64,000 bases of DNA, from NCBI GenBank assembly GCA_013400115.1, contig VXBP01003494.1, positions 62,001 to 126,000 of the forward strand, read 5' to 3'. This document shows positions 48,092-61,484 of the stretch, one piece after another (within the stretch, counting starts at the first letter, position 1; every line of letters begins with the position of its first letter). The DNA is from Rhinopomastus cyanomelas. Its lineage: Eukaryota > Chordata > Aves > Bucerotiformes > Rhinopomastidae. Below the pieces are notes generated by a model, which ran no database searches, had not been told where the DNA came from, and saw only the letters and a program-made list of their open reading frames with translations. The translations under genes were made by a program, and so were the position numbers.

Positions 48092-49203
48092 AGGGCCTGT
48101 TTCTTTTTCACTGTAGACCTTAAAGAAACAAATGCATGAGCTTTTTGTTTTGCCCTGGAGTACTGGTAGTTCAGCTTAACTACATGTAGATTCTTACTAA
48201 GGTTTCCACAGCAAAGCAAGATAGTTCAAAATAGTTTATGCACAGAAATAATCTACAGACTGGGGAGAAATCAACCACAAATGCCAAACTCTGGAAAGCT
48301 TGTGAGCATCATCCCAGTCGCGCGACAACACGGTGCAAGTGGCTCTGGAAAACAATTGCCAGTGCTTTTGCTTTCATGTTGTGTCTGTCAGAACAGTTTG
48401 CATGTAAGGACTGAAATGGCTCAGCAGTAAGTGCCAAACCTAATGTTGTGGCAGATGACAACTGACATCGTGTTGCTAGCTTCAAGGTTTGTTGCACTGT
48501 TGTTGTTACTGTTAAGGTTTAGATACTGGGCCTTGTCGATATTTTTATGAAATAACAGGGTTTTTTCCAAATCCAGTCTTTGGTTTTCGACAAGGAAAAC
48601 TTCAAGCATGTTACCAGCTGGGTAGCTCATAGAAATTATTGTGAAAATACAAGAACTAGGGAAGAAAATGCCTGGAGGCAGCTGGTGAGAGCTGAGGGTA
48701 TGGCAAAGGCAAAGTGGCAACGCAGCTGCACAGGGACAGAGATTGCAGAGGCAGTGGCGTGGTTCTAAAGGCAATACACAGTCTTTTCTCTCAGTCCTAG
48801 TACCTGTTGCTCTTCTCTGTACCAGGTAATTTCTGTTTCTTTTCTGGAGAATTCACTGGCACTTTGAGGAGATATCAACCAGGACCAGCAGCTTCTGCTT
48901 GGATGTTCCTCTCACTGTTGAGCTTGGTGTGCCTATAGAATAGGTACAAGGAACAGAAGTCCAGGGAGGCTGACTGAATTCTTAGAAACCACTTGTGGCC
49001 CCAGAAGTGCCCTGGTCTGAAAGTAATTAGAGGGTGGGAATATGTTAGGAGGATGTGTTCTACAGCCTTTCATTGCTGTTGTTATTCACTCACTCTTAGA
49101 CATTTGGCAGTCAGGACAGTTAGCTAGAGAGACCTTAAATCTGACTCCAGAAAATAAATTCTAAGTAATTTCTACTGAAACGTGAAATTAACCTTTATAT
49201 AAC
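48092..49203. other. Unique spacer
   Basis: No element or gene recognised. Confidence 0.5.
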
Positions 49204-49829
49204 CATGAGCCAGCAGTGTGCCCTTGTGGCCGAGAGGGCCGAAAGCATCGTGGGGTGGATCAGAATGGGGGTGGTTGGTAGATCAAGAGAAGTTCTTCTC
49301 CCCCTCTGGTCTGCACTACTGAGACCACATCTGGAGTATTGTGTCCAGTTCTGGGCCCCTCAGTTCAAGAAGGACACGGGACTGCTGGAGGGAGTCCAGC
49401 GCAGAGCAACGAAGATGAAGAAGGAAGTGGAGCACCTCCCGTATGAGGAAAGGCTGAGGGAGCTGGGTCTCTTTAGCTTGGAAGAAAGGAGACTGAGGGG
49501 TGACCTCATTTGAAGGGTGGGTGTCAGGAGGATGGAGCCAGGCTCTTCTCAGTGTCATCTAGTGACAGGACAAGGGGCAATGGGCGTAAGGTGGAACATG
49601 GGAGGTTCCATATAAATATCAGAAAGAACTTCTTCACAGTGAGGGTGACAGAGCACTGGAAAGGGCTGCCTAAGGGGGTTGTGGAGTCTCCTTCTCTGGA
49701 GACATTTAAAACCTGTCTGGATGTGTTCCTGTGCGACCCGGTTTAGGTGATCTTGCTGTGTCAGGGGGATGGGACTGAATGATCTTTCGAGGTCCCTTCC
49801 AATCCCTAATGTTCTGTGATTTTATGATT
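49204..49829 (+). mobile_element. CR1 LINE, 5'-truncated (younger group)
   Basis: An open frame for MSQQCALVAERAESIVGWIR and LEYCVQFWAPQFKKDTGLLE, then a short frame break near 49510 and NFFTVRVTEHWKGLPKGVVE, ending in AATGTTCTGTGATTTTATGA. It resembles the antisense copy at 29091. Confidence 0.93.
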
Positions 49830-50649
49830 GATATGTTAACCCTTTGGTTGTTTGGATTATTGCTCAAAAGAGCTCTTCAGCAGGGTACTGCATTCAGCTC
49901 AGTCCCGTTTGGGACAACAGTATAGCAGATGCCTTAAACTGGAAAAGAGAACAAAAAGCTATCAAGAAATGACATTAAGAAAGCTAAAGCACAGAACAGG
50001 TCATGTTTTCTAATTGCTCGTGTTCTTCTTTCTTGAATTCCGAGCATGCCAGAGGCTGTGAACCCTATGCAGTTTAAAGTTTGGGGTCACAGTGGAACTT
50101 AACTATTCTGTAACCCAGTCATCAAATTGTCACCCTGTGGTTTGCTGACTTGCCACTCTCTTTGCTCTAGCAGCCACTATCACTGTTTCAAGAATTTGGG
50201 TCGAGTACACACACTTTGAAGTCATTAGAATATGTGAAAATGCAGACTTGAACAAGCAACCACTATGTTGCACAAGTTTGAACTTCCTCTCATCTGAACT
50301 GTGATGTGGTCCCAAAATGCTCAATTTAACAAGGTTTCACTGTAACCCAAACACACACTATGAATTTATCTGTGTTAAATTAAAACACAGTGAACACAGC
50401 AATCTTATTTATAAGCATTCACAGATTAAGTCACAGATATGATTCAGTGTTTCTGGAAGGATGTAGATTGATCAACCTCAAAAGCTGGCATCTGGCAGTG
50501 TTACGGATGTTTTTCTCACAAAAAGAAGAGAAAAAATGTCAAATATTTTACTTCTAGGGATTAAATTTTGGGCAGACATTTGAAGAGGAGATTTTCCTGA
50601 AGTTCCAGGATTACATATTCTTTCATCATCATTATTTTCACATTTCAAC
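49830..50649. other. Unique spacer
   Basis: AT-rich, nothing recognised. Confidence 0.5.
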
Positions 50650-51113
50650 CTGAGAGAGTCCAGCAGAAGGCTATGAGGATGATGAAGGGACTGGAACAGC
50701 TACCTTACGAGGAAAGGCTGAGAGACCTGGGGGTTTTTAGTCTGGAGAGGACAAGACTCAGAGGGGATCTCATTAATGTCTATAAATCTATGAGAGCTGG
50801 GCTTCAACAAGGCAGGGACAATGTCTTTTCACTTTTGCCCTGGGATAGGATGAGGGGCAATGGCTTCTAGCTCAAGCACAGAACATTCCACCTCAACATG
50901 AAGAAGAACTTCTTTACTGTGAGGGTAACAGAGCGCTGGAGCAGGCTGCGCAGAGAGGCTGTGGAGTCTCCTTCTCTGGAGACTTTGCAGCCCTGTCTGG
51001 ATGTCTTTCTGAGCAATCTGGATCTGCCCTAATTTTGGTCCTGCTCTGGCAGGGGACTTGGACTAGATGGTCTTCAGAGGTCCCTTCCAACCTCTAACAT
51101 TCTGTGATTTTCT
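50650..51113 (+). mobile_element. CR1 LINE, 5'-truncated
   Basis: Starts near GAGTCCAGCAGAAGGCTATG, reads MMKGLEQLPYEERLRDLGVF, and ends CAACCTCTAACATTCTGTGA. Confidence 0.92.
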
Positions 51114-51159
51114 ACTATAGTTCAGATGTTTTCATACATCTGAAGACTGAGTTATTCTT

Positions 51160-51232
51160 TGCTGCTGTGGCAGGGGGATTCAACTAGATGACCTTTCAAG
51201 GTCCCTTCCAGTCCCTAATGATTCTATGATTT
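51160..51232 (+). mobile_element. CR1 LINE 3' end fragment
   Basis: TTGCTGCTGTGGCAGGGGGA to the tail CCCTAATGATTCTATGATTT, only about 70 bp long. Confidence 0.88.
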
Positions 51233-52914
51233 AGTTTTGTATTGTCACCTTCATGTCAAATACCCCTGAGTTAATTGCTCTTCCTGGGGCACGAGCAGGT
51301 TTTGTCTTGTCTACCTGTGATCCAAGTGACCAGTAGTGAAACCCCTCTGCATGCCAAGCGTATTTGAGACAGTATGTGTGTAAATGCGAAGGCATGTACT
51401 AGTGCGTAGTATAAATGCAAATGTGGTATGAAGTACTGGCTTTTTGTGTTTCCCTCTCTATTTCCACCCTATCTGTGTTAACATATTCCTCAGCTGGTAG
51501 AGCACAGAGGCTGACTGAATTCCACTATTGATTGTGCCTTGAACGAGCACATCAAAGAGAGCTATGACACTGAGCAGCCTGAGCATCCTGCGGCACAGGC
51601 TGGGTTTTGTTTTGTTTTGTTTTCAAACGCATAGCGAGGCAAAAACCCATCTGTCGAAGGAATAACAAGGTCCTGTTTAAAGAAACAAATTCCTACTTGT
51701 GTCAATACATTTACTGTAGTTTCCTATTAGGTCTCATTGCAATTTATTCTCTTCCTCACTAGGTGCAAGACATTTGACTGAAAAGTAGTTGCAATAATGT
51801 GAAGTTTTCTGGGAAGTCATGAATACCTTATGCGAGTGGAAATGTGTTCAGTTGCCTGTTGCTCCACAGCCATTAATCTGATGGATAAAGAGTTTGCACA
51901 TGGGTTCACTCAGAGAGTTAACATCTGATTTTATGTGGAAGTATTTGAAACAAAAAATACAATGTAGCCTGAAGCTAGAAGAAAGGTTTTTAGAGATTTA
52001 TTTAATGCAGTTTCTTGCCTTGGTTCCTTTTGTCTATTTAGAAAAGAATGTTGTTTTGAAACGTAAAATGAAATAAGGGAAAGCAATTCAAACAATGTTT
52101 CTAGTGGACCAAAAAAAACACCCAAATCCCTTACCTCAAACACGTACAAAACCTGTCGGTTTTCATCGCTCATCTGTTGTTCTTCTATTTCATTATAATC
52201 TACATTAAATCAGATAAGTCAGATGATTCCCCACCTCTATGTTGGTTCTTTGGAGATAAAATAAAGGGACAGGAGATACCTTCATTTATCGAGATGAAAC
52301 AACATCAGCATTTGTGCTGGGATGGCATTTATATCAATAATTCATTCTTGGAACAAAGAAGGAAAAGAATTAGTTGTTCTCCTTTCTCTATGGAGAAAAA
52401 TGCTTGATGCAGGAGTCACTGAACATCTTGAGTTACAGGGCAAGACTGAATATGAGCTTGATCTTAACTTGGGTTCTGGTTTCCTGGTGAACTCGAGACA
52501 CCTTCAAATGTAACTTGTGTCCCTGTTTGCTGCTTCTGCTGTTACTTTTTAGTTTATTTGCTCTGGGATGTTTTCACTTAGCAGTCTGGGGGCTGTCAAG
52601 TAGGTGGGAAATCTGTTTTAATCAGCTGGGTCAAAGGAGCCCTTCTTAGTAAGGCTGTAAATACTCAGCCTCTGACAGCTACTTCATTGTTTCCTTATTT
52701 CAGTGCACGGGATGTGGAGGACTGGAACAACACTTGATTGGAATTCCCCTTACTTCTTCCTACAATGACACTGAAGAGACTTAGAACTTGAAGCTAACTC
52801 TCATGCTGTTAGAAATGGCATTGCCTTGACAGCATATGTCAGGGTTGAGATCCTGTGTGCACTTGGCTTAAAGCAAGACAAGATGTCTTGAGAATAGCTT
52901 TGTCCTCACAAAAT
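51233..52914. other. Unique spacer with a short (TTTTG)n
   Basis: Three TTTTG units at about 51604-51623; nothing else recognised. Confidence 0.55.
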
Positions 52915-53137
52915 TCCCATTTAATACCTGTATTCATGATTTGGACCAAAAAGATTGCGTGCACCCCCAGTCAGTTTGCAGATTACACCAAGCTGGGTGA
53001 GTGTGTTGATCTGCTTGGGAGTAGAGAGGCCCTACAGTGAGATCTGGACAGGCTGGATCAATGGGTCAGGGCAGACTGAGCTTCAGCAAGGCCAAGTCCA
53101 GGTCCTGTACTTGGATCACAACAACACAACAACCTGG
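52915..53137 (+). mobile_element. Old CR1 LINE, first part
   Basis: A decayed RT-to-thumb region with an HDLDQKD...QFADYTKLGECVDLLGSREA pattern (an altered FADDTKLG box). It breaks off at AACAACCTGG and resumes at 53839. Confidence 0.82.
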
Positions 53138-53838
53138 TGCAACATTTCAGGGTTAGTTTAGTTAATGTGCTAATGGGCCTTAACGAAACCAAAACAAGGA
53201 GGGCTCACAAACCAGTTACGAATTGCAGGAAAAAACAGAACCTAACTAGATTTGGGAACAAACCACAAGACACATTTAATTCACCCCACACAAAAACCCA
53301 AATACACTAATTCCATGTTTTTACATCACCAGGGCAAGCTGCAACCTCTACCCTGCCAAAGGGAAGGGACTTCCAGCAGTTCTTTTTCTTTATGGAAACA
53401 CACATTCCTCAGCACCAGCAGGCATTTTAAGGTCCAGCTCCCTATTCTATGTGTTTTCAGCACGCAGATAGTCCTACAGCCACAAAGGAAAGAAAAACCC
53501 TCTCCATTTCAGCACACAATGGATTGCAGGCAAAGCCTTTCCCCTGCTGATCTCTGCACTGAGTTCTTTCACTCTCTCCTCCATTCATTTGTGTTCCCAG
53601 GTCAGGATGGCCGCCATGCCCAACCTAGTGCCACACGCATCCTCTGTGAATAAGCAGATAAGTGAAGAAGCCTGAAACCAGAAAGAGGAAGAGCCTAACA
53701 AGTCTTACCAGTTCACAAGGTCACCTATTGGCCAATGGTGAAACTAAGAAAGAACTTGGAATTCCAAGCTACTTTATCACAGGTTCCCATAGTAGCTCCT
53801 CATTCTAGCCGGACAATAAACCCACTCAAACCACAACA
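53138..53838 (-). mobile_element. LTR-like insertion splitting a CR1
   Basis: 701 bp of non-CR1 sequence between the two halves of one CR1. On the minus strand it starts TGTTGTGGTTTGAGTGGG, much like bird ERVL-type LTR starts, and it can be ended at ...TGTTGCA. Near its minus-strand end there is an ATTAAA. I could not define a clean target duplication (CAACATT occurs at both junctions but overlaps the ends), so family and exact ends are tentative. Confidence 0.45.
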
Positions 53839-54544
53839 TTGTGAGCAGCTGGAAAGCTACTCAACAGAAAGAGCCCTGGGGGTGCTGACTGATCATCAGC
53901 TAAACATGAGCCAGCAGTGTGCTCAGGTGGTCAAGGCGGTCAAAGGTACCCTGGCTTGGATCAGAAACTGTGTAGCCAGGAGGAGTAGGGAAGAGATTTG
54001 TCCCCCTGTATTGGCCACTGGTGAGGCCACACCTTGAATACTGGGGTCAGCTTTGGGTACCTCAATACAGGAAGGACATTGAGGTGCTCGAGAATGTCCA
54101 GAGAAGAGCAACAGAGCTGGGGAAGAGTCTGGAAAACAAACCTTGTGAGAAGCAGCTGAGGGAGCTGGGGCTGGTAAGTCTGAAGAAAAGGAGGCTAAGA
54201 GGAAGGGACCTTATTACTGTCTGAAACTACCTGAAAGGAGGGCGCAGAGAGGTGTGTGCTGGTACCTTTTCAGAAGTAATGAGTGATAGGATGAGAGGAA
54301 ATTGCCTCAAATTGCACCAGGGGAAGTTTAGGTAAGACATTACAAAAAGCTTCATGGAAGGGGTCCTCAGGCCTTGGAACAGGCTGCTCAGGGAGGGGCT
54401 GAACCACCATCCTTGGATGTGTTTCAAAATTGTGGAGATCTGGAGCTTAGGGACAGGGTTTAGCAGTGGGTTTGGACAGATAGATTAATGGCTGAACTCG
54501 ATGTTCTTGATGGCCTCTCCAGCTGAAATGGTTGTATGATTCTC
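53839..54544 (+). mobile_element. Old CR1 LINE, second part with 3' end
   Basis: Resumes with ESYSTERALGVLTDHQLNMS, NMSQQCAQVVKAVKGTLAWI and a decayed 3' part ending TGAAATGGTTGTATGATTCT. Older group. Confidence 0.88.
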
Positions 54545-55040
54545 AGATGCAATTTGTCTCATTTTTTTTCAAGCGTCACTTTAGAACATTTTCTGACCTG
54601 AGCTGGTAACAAGCCTGCTTAAGGCAAATGACTGCGTGAAATATCCTGTTCTGTGTCTAATGCCTTTTGTCTAAAATCTGATGCTGTCTTAATTCTGAGC
54701 TAGTTTGATTCCTTAGTGCAGTGGTGCGTGGGTTTGTTGTTTAGCTGCTATTGTTGTTCACAGTTGTAGCCACTGCCTAGTGCAGGCTTTCTAATTATAA
54801 GTAGCTTTGAACTGCATTCAGATGGCAGCTGAGTGTCCTTAGGTTATAAACACATCATGTTCTTATTCTGATCTTTGCTCTGTTGCATCTGTGGGGATGC
54901 CTTTAGAGACCAACTGGCCCACCTGCCTGCAAGATAAGCCAGGAGCATGTAGATAGTTCATGACCAAGCTTATTTCTTTACTTTTAGCAGCTCCTAGAGA
55001 CAGCAAACACTGACTGTGTGCAAAAGCCTCAGATCCTTTG

Positions 55041-55106
55041 ACACCACTGGAGGTGATGACTTGATGATCTTAGAAGTCTTTTCCAGCCTCAATGGTTCTG
55101 TGATGT
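55041..55106 (+). mobile_element. Old CR1 LINE 3' end fragment
   Basis: GATGACTTGATGATCTTAGA to CTCAATGGTTCTGTGATG: the pattern of a CR1 tail, diverged. Confidence 0.65.
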
Positions 55107-58100
55107 CTGGCTGAGACTTGTCTTCTAAGAAGCTTCCATAGGGAGGTTTCCCTTTCTTGCTAAATCTTCATGTGTTGGAACAAAGCTGATTTCTGAGAAA
55201 GCTTTGCCTTCACTTAGCTTGATTATTACCTGGGGGAGATGATAAAAAGATGCAGAGGAGGGCTGTGATAAAAGGGGGCTTTGTTGGCCTGCTGAAGGGC
55301 GAAAAATGAAGCCACAGGTTGAACACGAGTGGGGAGTAAAACAGTGCTGTGAAGTGCAGTGTTGGTGTGGAAAGGTGTTTCACACCAATCTGTTGCAGTA
55401 CCGTGTTGTATAAGATATCTCCAGAAGTTACTTACTTCAAATACGTCATCACTCAATTGAGATCAAATTGCACCCACTGTATTCCTTTACCTGTTGTCTG
55501 GGAGCTGTAACAATAGGTACCTACACTCAGGGGTGTTTTGCAAATGGGCTGTTGACACAGACAGGCTCCTTGTACAAACCAGCTCCCTCGACTGACAAGA
55601 AGGATGTTGTTCACAGGGCATATCCTGGTGTTCTGTTATGGAATCCCATTTACTTACACTTGGCTTTCAATAACAAGTCAAATGCTCTGCAAATGGGTGA
55701 AACTACTGTTTTTAAAGAGCACTTCAAGGAAGTAAATTCTTTATGGTCTTAATATATGCTGCCCAGGACAATAGAGGGCTATAGGTGCGCTTGGCAGATG
55801 CAAGATTTTCAAGTCCACGTCAAGGCTGGTATCAGCTCAGCGTGATACAGCGGCTGAGAAGGGCTCTTTGCAGAGCTCTGGTCAGCATTAGCAAAAGAAA
55901 AAAGAAGCAAAAGGAGCAGCAGGGTTTGCATTCCACAGCGGTGTTGTAAGTCAGTCTGTGCAAACCTTCCTTCATGTGGGTGCACATCATTTTTCAGGCA
56001 CATCCTTGGTTTAGACTAACTGTGACTCGCATGGATAACGTGTTAATCTGACAGCTCATCTTGCTAAAAAATGGATTAACTACTATGTACACATGAAAGA
56101 AAACAGCTAACAAGAGGCATGATTCTGCTTTTAAAATACTCCATTCCATGGACTCCTTCCCCTTTGTTCAAGGGAACCATCTGCTCATTGAAAAATGGAT
56201 TGTTCTTGCTTCTACTTCTTGAGGAAAGATGGCTCCTTATTGCCATTTAACCCCAGAAAACGTCTTCAGTTTTTCCTCCTTGATAATTCTTCTTGACATT
56301 TTCATATCATCAAAGTTAACTGTCTTGCCCATAAAGCTCTCGAGGACACAAACACATCTGTGAACCATGCCCCGCAGTTAAATACTTCCCAAATCAGGAT
56401 TAGCAGGCGCTCCTTTGTTTTGTTGGACTTCTTTCCCCAGGGATGAAAAAATTGCCCGAGTCCTTAAACAGAGGATGGATTTCTGATGCACTGAAACGTC
56501 ACTTAATTGTTAGCTTTGCCTGGAATAAAGTGTGAAAGCAATGGAGTCTGACTTTGAGAAGACACCGAACTTCTGCTGGACACTGCTCCTTTGAAAGAAC
56601 CCAACAAGAGACACACAAAACATGTTGTGCAACAGGAGTGGGGCAAAGAGGTGACGGTTGTTCCGCCTGCTCTGGAGATGCCAAACTAGCCTTGTTGGGC
56701 TAACTGTAATTTACAAAGAAAGGAGTTACAGAGCAGGAAGCAGAAAAAAGTCACGAGGTAGACTATTCACCTGCAGTATTGGTAACTGCTACGTCACCCA
56801 AATGCCCGTGCGGGACTAAAAACATTTCAGTGATGACCATTTTCATGGCTAACATTCAAAACTGAGATCTTGCAGGGTAACTGACAATCAGGAAGGGCTC
56901 CCAAGCTGTTATCATATAGGCAAACTATAAAGTCTGATTTCACAAAGCAGTGCAGACAGATATTGCAATATTTGTATTTGATTTTATTGGCGTTATTTTG
57001 GTAGCAGTAGTTTCTGGAGGGACGGTACCTCCCAATTTCAATTCTCCATTATCTTTTCCCAGTAAATGCTGCAGTGTATTGGTTTGGATTTTGACTGTCA
57101 GAGGCTTTCATGTACAAGGCTGCACACAGCCATGTGTGTGGAAATTTGCTCGTGTATTCACTGCCAAGCAGAGTTTTGCTTCTTCAATAGTGATCAGATA
57201 TTAGTTTGACTGTGTGTGGAAATGTGCAGTAAATCAGTGATTAATTTTTCCATATGGCTTGCATAAAATCCCAAAATGGTTATCTAATGTAAGCCAGAAC
57301 ACCACAAAACAAATTCTACTGTCAGATATTAAAAAGGCCTTAGCAGAGTTATGAAATAACTAAATAACATCACATGTCGATCTCGATAAAATGAGCTGCT
57401 ATAACTGCTCTAGTTGAAGGAATCTTTTATTTGGTTAATGATTTTCTTAAAATATGAGATTATCTTGTTAAACGTAATTATGAAACATATCTGCTCCGGG
57501 GCTTAGGAGCTGCAGATGCAGGATTCAGATGGTGGGTCAACAGGTTCCCCAAGACGCTGCAGTTCAGTCTTGTTTCCTCACTTTTCATGTGTGATCCAAG
57601 TGATGAAGTAGAAGCTCAAATAAGTGATTTCAAAGGCTGAAGCTCTGAGGGGAGCTCTCTGAACTCTGTTTTGCTGGTTTAAATATATTGATCCTGCCAC
57701 CACAGGACAGAACTGACCCGCGTTCTTCATTTTCTCTCTGTTCATTACTCATCTTTATAAAGAGAGTGAATTAAATACATCTCTCTGTCTTACACAAAAT
57801 CTGCATCTCTTAGCATTGTGTAAATGAATACAGATTAAAATTACGAACAGCTCACGTAGGGGTTTGTTTGGCATTTTTTTGGACAGGTTAGCTTTTTACA
57901 GCAACTTGATTGTAATTAAGTAGAATCTGAAGATTCGTATTTAACTAGAACACACAGACATCTATGATATGTCTTTGTGAATAAATTGGAGCACACAAGC
58001 ATCAGGACAGACTAAATTTAACGTCATTCATCTGTACAGACTGCTTTCCCTGTGTTAAAAAGTCATACGTAAAAATTACCAGATATCCCTGGAAATTAAA

Positions 58101-59343
58101 GTAGCTGAAGAGGCTTATCATCAGTCACTTAGGGAAATGTCCTGAGTGATGAGAAGATAACTGTTAGCTCACTGGCTTTAAAAAAGTCATCTCCCTGTAG
58201 ACAATGTTCTGTTTTATAAATGACTAAAAATAATTGATACGAAAATGAGGTCAATTAACCAAGTCAAGCTGTAAATCAGTATAATATATCCTTAACCTTC
58301 AGTACATGTATAGCCCGAGTGAAAGAAATGACTTCTAATAAATAGGATACATCATACTTCTCTTCTGAGAATCCATTACCAAGCAATAAAACCAGATACT
58401 CCCAGGTGCTTTTCTTGTTAACACAACATGTTAATTGAATCAGCAAATAATTTTCCATCGGAAAATCATCTTCATGACTACTACCAATATTAAACATACA
58501 ATTCAGATAAATGCATCGGTGTGTAATTTACCCAGCCGACTAGTACTTTGAGTTCGGTTTATATTTAACTTCTGTGTCTATTTTCAGTGTAAATGTAGTG
58601 AACCTGGAAGCGCTGGCTGGTTTTTTGCTGAGGTACCTGCTCTAGCCCGCAGTAATGCGACGTGAGCTGATAACTGTGCAGCTTCACTGTACAGGCAGAC
58701 AATCACTTTCCTAAACACATACTAAAACCCACTATTTTTGGTGACAATTAATGCATGGAACACTGTTGGTGTCACAGATGTTTACCACTGGTTAACCCCA
58801 GTTTCAAAATAAACTCATGTAGTTGTTCGTTTCACCTAAATGAAAGGATATTAAGTGCTAGAGATCAAATGCTATCTTTGCTGTCACCTGTTGTGCAGAT
58901 GTACCCGAGTGTTGGTCGGGAGGTTCTGTCATGTGAATATGGAAGGCAACACAGAGGCTTGTAATTGCCTTAAACTGTAGACTGGGAGAGGGAGTGAAGA
59001 GACCCAGTCTCGTTCCACCGTGCAGAACAGGGTATCTGTTTCTACTCAGCTCTGCTGTCCCTCTCCCTTTAGCTCCCCAGCTCTTTGCAAAGAGACCTTT
59101 GGCTGTGTGAAACGTTACTACATAACTTTTGGAATCAGAAAGATTTGCCAACTTTGACATAAAATTAGGGTCTTCATTAACTTTGTAAAATAATAAACAT
59201 TAACTTACATTGTTTCTGGTTGCTACAGCTCAGACTCCAAGCACCAGTTCTACACCACAGCCCTTGCCTGTATGCACACATTGACTTCCAGAAAGTTAGG
59301 GATGCCAACTGCTCCTTAGAGTTTCAAACAAAGTACAGAAGAA
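55107..59343. other. Unique downstream sequence
   Basis: No gene, CR1 or LTR recognised. 57200-58750 is AT-rich and repeat-free. Confidence 0.5.
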
Positions 59344-59680
59344 TGTGTTGGTTTGATGGTTTGGCCTGTTTGTTTTGTGGAAGTTTGTGTTTGTTGTGCT
59401 GCAAGGAATCTAGAAATACTTTGGGTTTTGAACAAGTGAGTTATAGGAAGAAAAGGATTAATTCTGCTCATGAACCCTGTATTGTTGGCCACAGTGATCT
59501 CTGTAGGCATCTTCTGCTCCTATATATAGCTCCTCTTTCATCTAACATCTTTCAGTCAGATGGTGCTAAGATCCCTCCTTCCTCACCAGGACTCCTGCAG
59601 TCCATATTTCAGCAGTGTGTTTTATATGTAATACAATAAAATCCACAAAATGTGCTGCTGCCTCGACTTTCAGAACAGTA
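59344..59680 (+). mobile_element. Candidate solo LTR
   Basis: Begins TGTGTTGGTTTGATGG, has a TATA box TATATATAG (59521-59529) and AATAAA (59635-59640) about 110 bp later, then a short U5-like end near CGACTTTCA. A target duplication is not clear, so the ends are approximate. The 139-codon open frame across it (59220-59639) is not recognised as a gene. Confidence 0.4.
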
Positions 59681-61337
59681 GCATAAAATTACAAAAGGAA
59701 TAATGGGTGTAGGGGATAAATAAGAACAGTCAGGTTTGGATTTCATTTTCTAAATGAATTCAGCTGGACTGACAGCCCTAGAGGTGCCCTTAAGCAGAGA
59801 AATTGTTGGAGAAAGTTAGATTAGGTGATAATTGCAGGACAGAATAGAAGTTGGAACAACGGTGTTTCTTCCTCTCTGGACTTTGGAGAACTGAATCCCT
59901 TTGGAGTATTGAGAAACCAGGGAAACTGCAGCCTTCTCACACTGTTTTTCCTGAAAATTAGAACCTCGCTGATGTGAAAGTGCTGAAAAGCCACTAACTG
60001 TGTTAGCTGTTACTTGTGTTCGGGCTCCATCTACAGTCGTGCGGAGGAAAATCGTAGCTTCTTCCGTCTGCTGCTGGGCTTCACTGATTCACCAAGTTTA
60101 AATAAACAAACTCTTTCCTCTCACGGTGTCAGCATACCTCAAGCTGATCTGAAACCGCAGTTAAATTACCTGATTTCTACTTCTTTCAAGTGAAGCAGCA
60201 AAGAAGTTTTGCTTATTGACAATTTCTTTATATGCCAGGATTGGCTAGGGTTGGCTTAAGTTTCAAGTAGTTCTACTACCAAAAGGCTCTCACGCATAAA
60301 GGATCCTACCATTTAATCTCTTTCAGGGATTTTTCAGGTTCCTTTTTAAAAATTGTTAGCGTTTTTGCCTCCTCATTAGTCCAGGCTCTTCAAGAGCATC
60401 ATTCCTCAGATGACAAGCACCCTCCCAATACTTTCAGCTAATTGGGATTCCTGCATCCTTGTGATTTTAAACTACTTTGGATCCTGAGTTACAAGTATAA
60501 TCCTCACCCTCTGTTTAAGGTACCATTTGGGAAAAGGTATAGCACCTAGCGTAACCAAATCACTGAAATGTGCCTTTATTTGGTACTTTTTGCCATACAC
60601 ATGTGAATTGGAGTTTGAATTGGGTCCATTTCTCCCTAACAGTCTACCAGAAAAGAAAGCAGCCACTCGATAAGGAACACAGAATCTACACGATAGCTAA
60701 CAGCCAGTCTGTTTATTTACCTACTACTATCCATATTGAATCATTAATTCTGTTAAATAAAAACAAGGAAATGAAAAATCATTTTTAAAATCTTGTCCTT
60801 CACTTACAAAACAAATAGGAGGTGGTAGTAAATTAGGGTGAAATAGTTAAACATCAAATATGGCAATAAACAGGAGGGGTAAACAGTTTACTGCAAGTGT
60901 CACACACAGATAGACGCTTGAAGCTGATAGAGCAGAGCTTAGCGCTAACAGATATAAGTCCCACAGGTTTGGCATACAAACAGTTAATATGTACTAATGA
61001 GAGTTAACTACCAACTACAGAACGGTAACTACACTAAGAAATGTGTGGAGCAACAGGCATTGGCTTGAGCAAGACCCAGCATGTTTACGGATCTCAAGAG
61101 TGTTGTTCAAGAATTTGTCGACTGCCGAGTAACTGCAGTGGGACATGGAACTGTCTAATTAGAAAAGGAAGACCGAGTCATTGAAGAAAGGATCACCAGT
61201 TCTTTACCAAAGGCTTTTTTCAGTAGTTGTTCAGTCTCTATTTCAATAGAGTGCACCAAAAAAATCTCGTTCCAAACTCTCTTCTAAAGTTCACACAAAG
61301 TGTTCACCTTCTAAATACTTTCTCTGCGTCCATGTCA
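59681..61337. other. Unique downstream sequence
   Basis: Nothing recognised. Confidence 0.5.
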
Positions 61338-61484
61338 CAGAATCACAGAATGTCAGGGCTTGTAAGGAACCTCTAGAGATCACCCAGTGCAACCCCCTTG
61401 CTGAGGCAGGATCACCTACAGCAGGCCACACAGGACTGTGTCCAGGTGGGTTTTGAATATCTCCAGAGAAGGAGACTTCATTTG
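61338..61484 (-). mobile_element. CR1 LINE 3' end (antisense)
   Basis: ACAGAATCACAGAATGTCAG, GATCACCTACAGCAGGCCAC and ATATCTCCAGAGAAGGAGAC: the usual antisense 3' end, about 147 bp. Confidence 0.88.

Noticed and set aside
59220..59639. 139-codon open frame as a gene
   Set aside because: Overlaps a candidate LTR, and the Cys/Leu-rich translation has no recognised domain.
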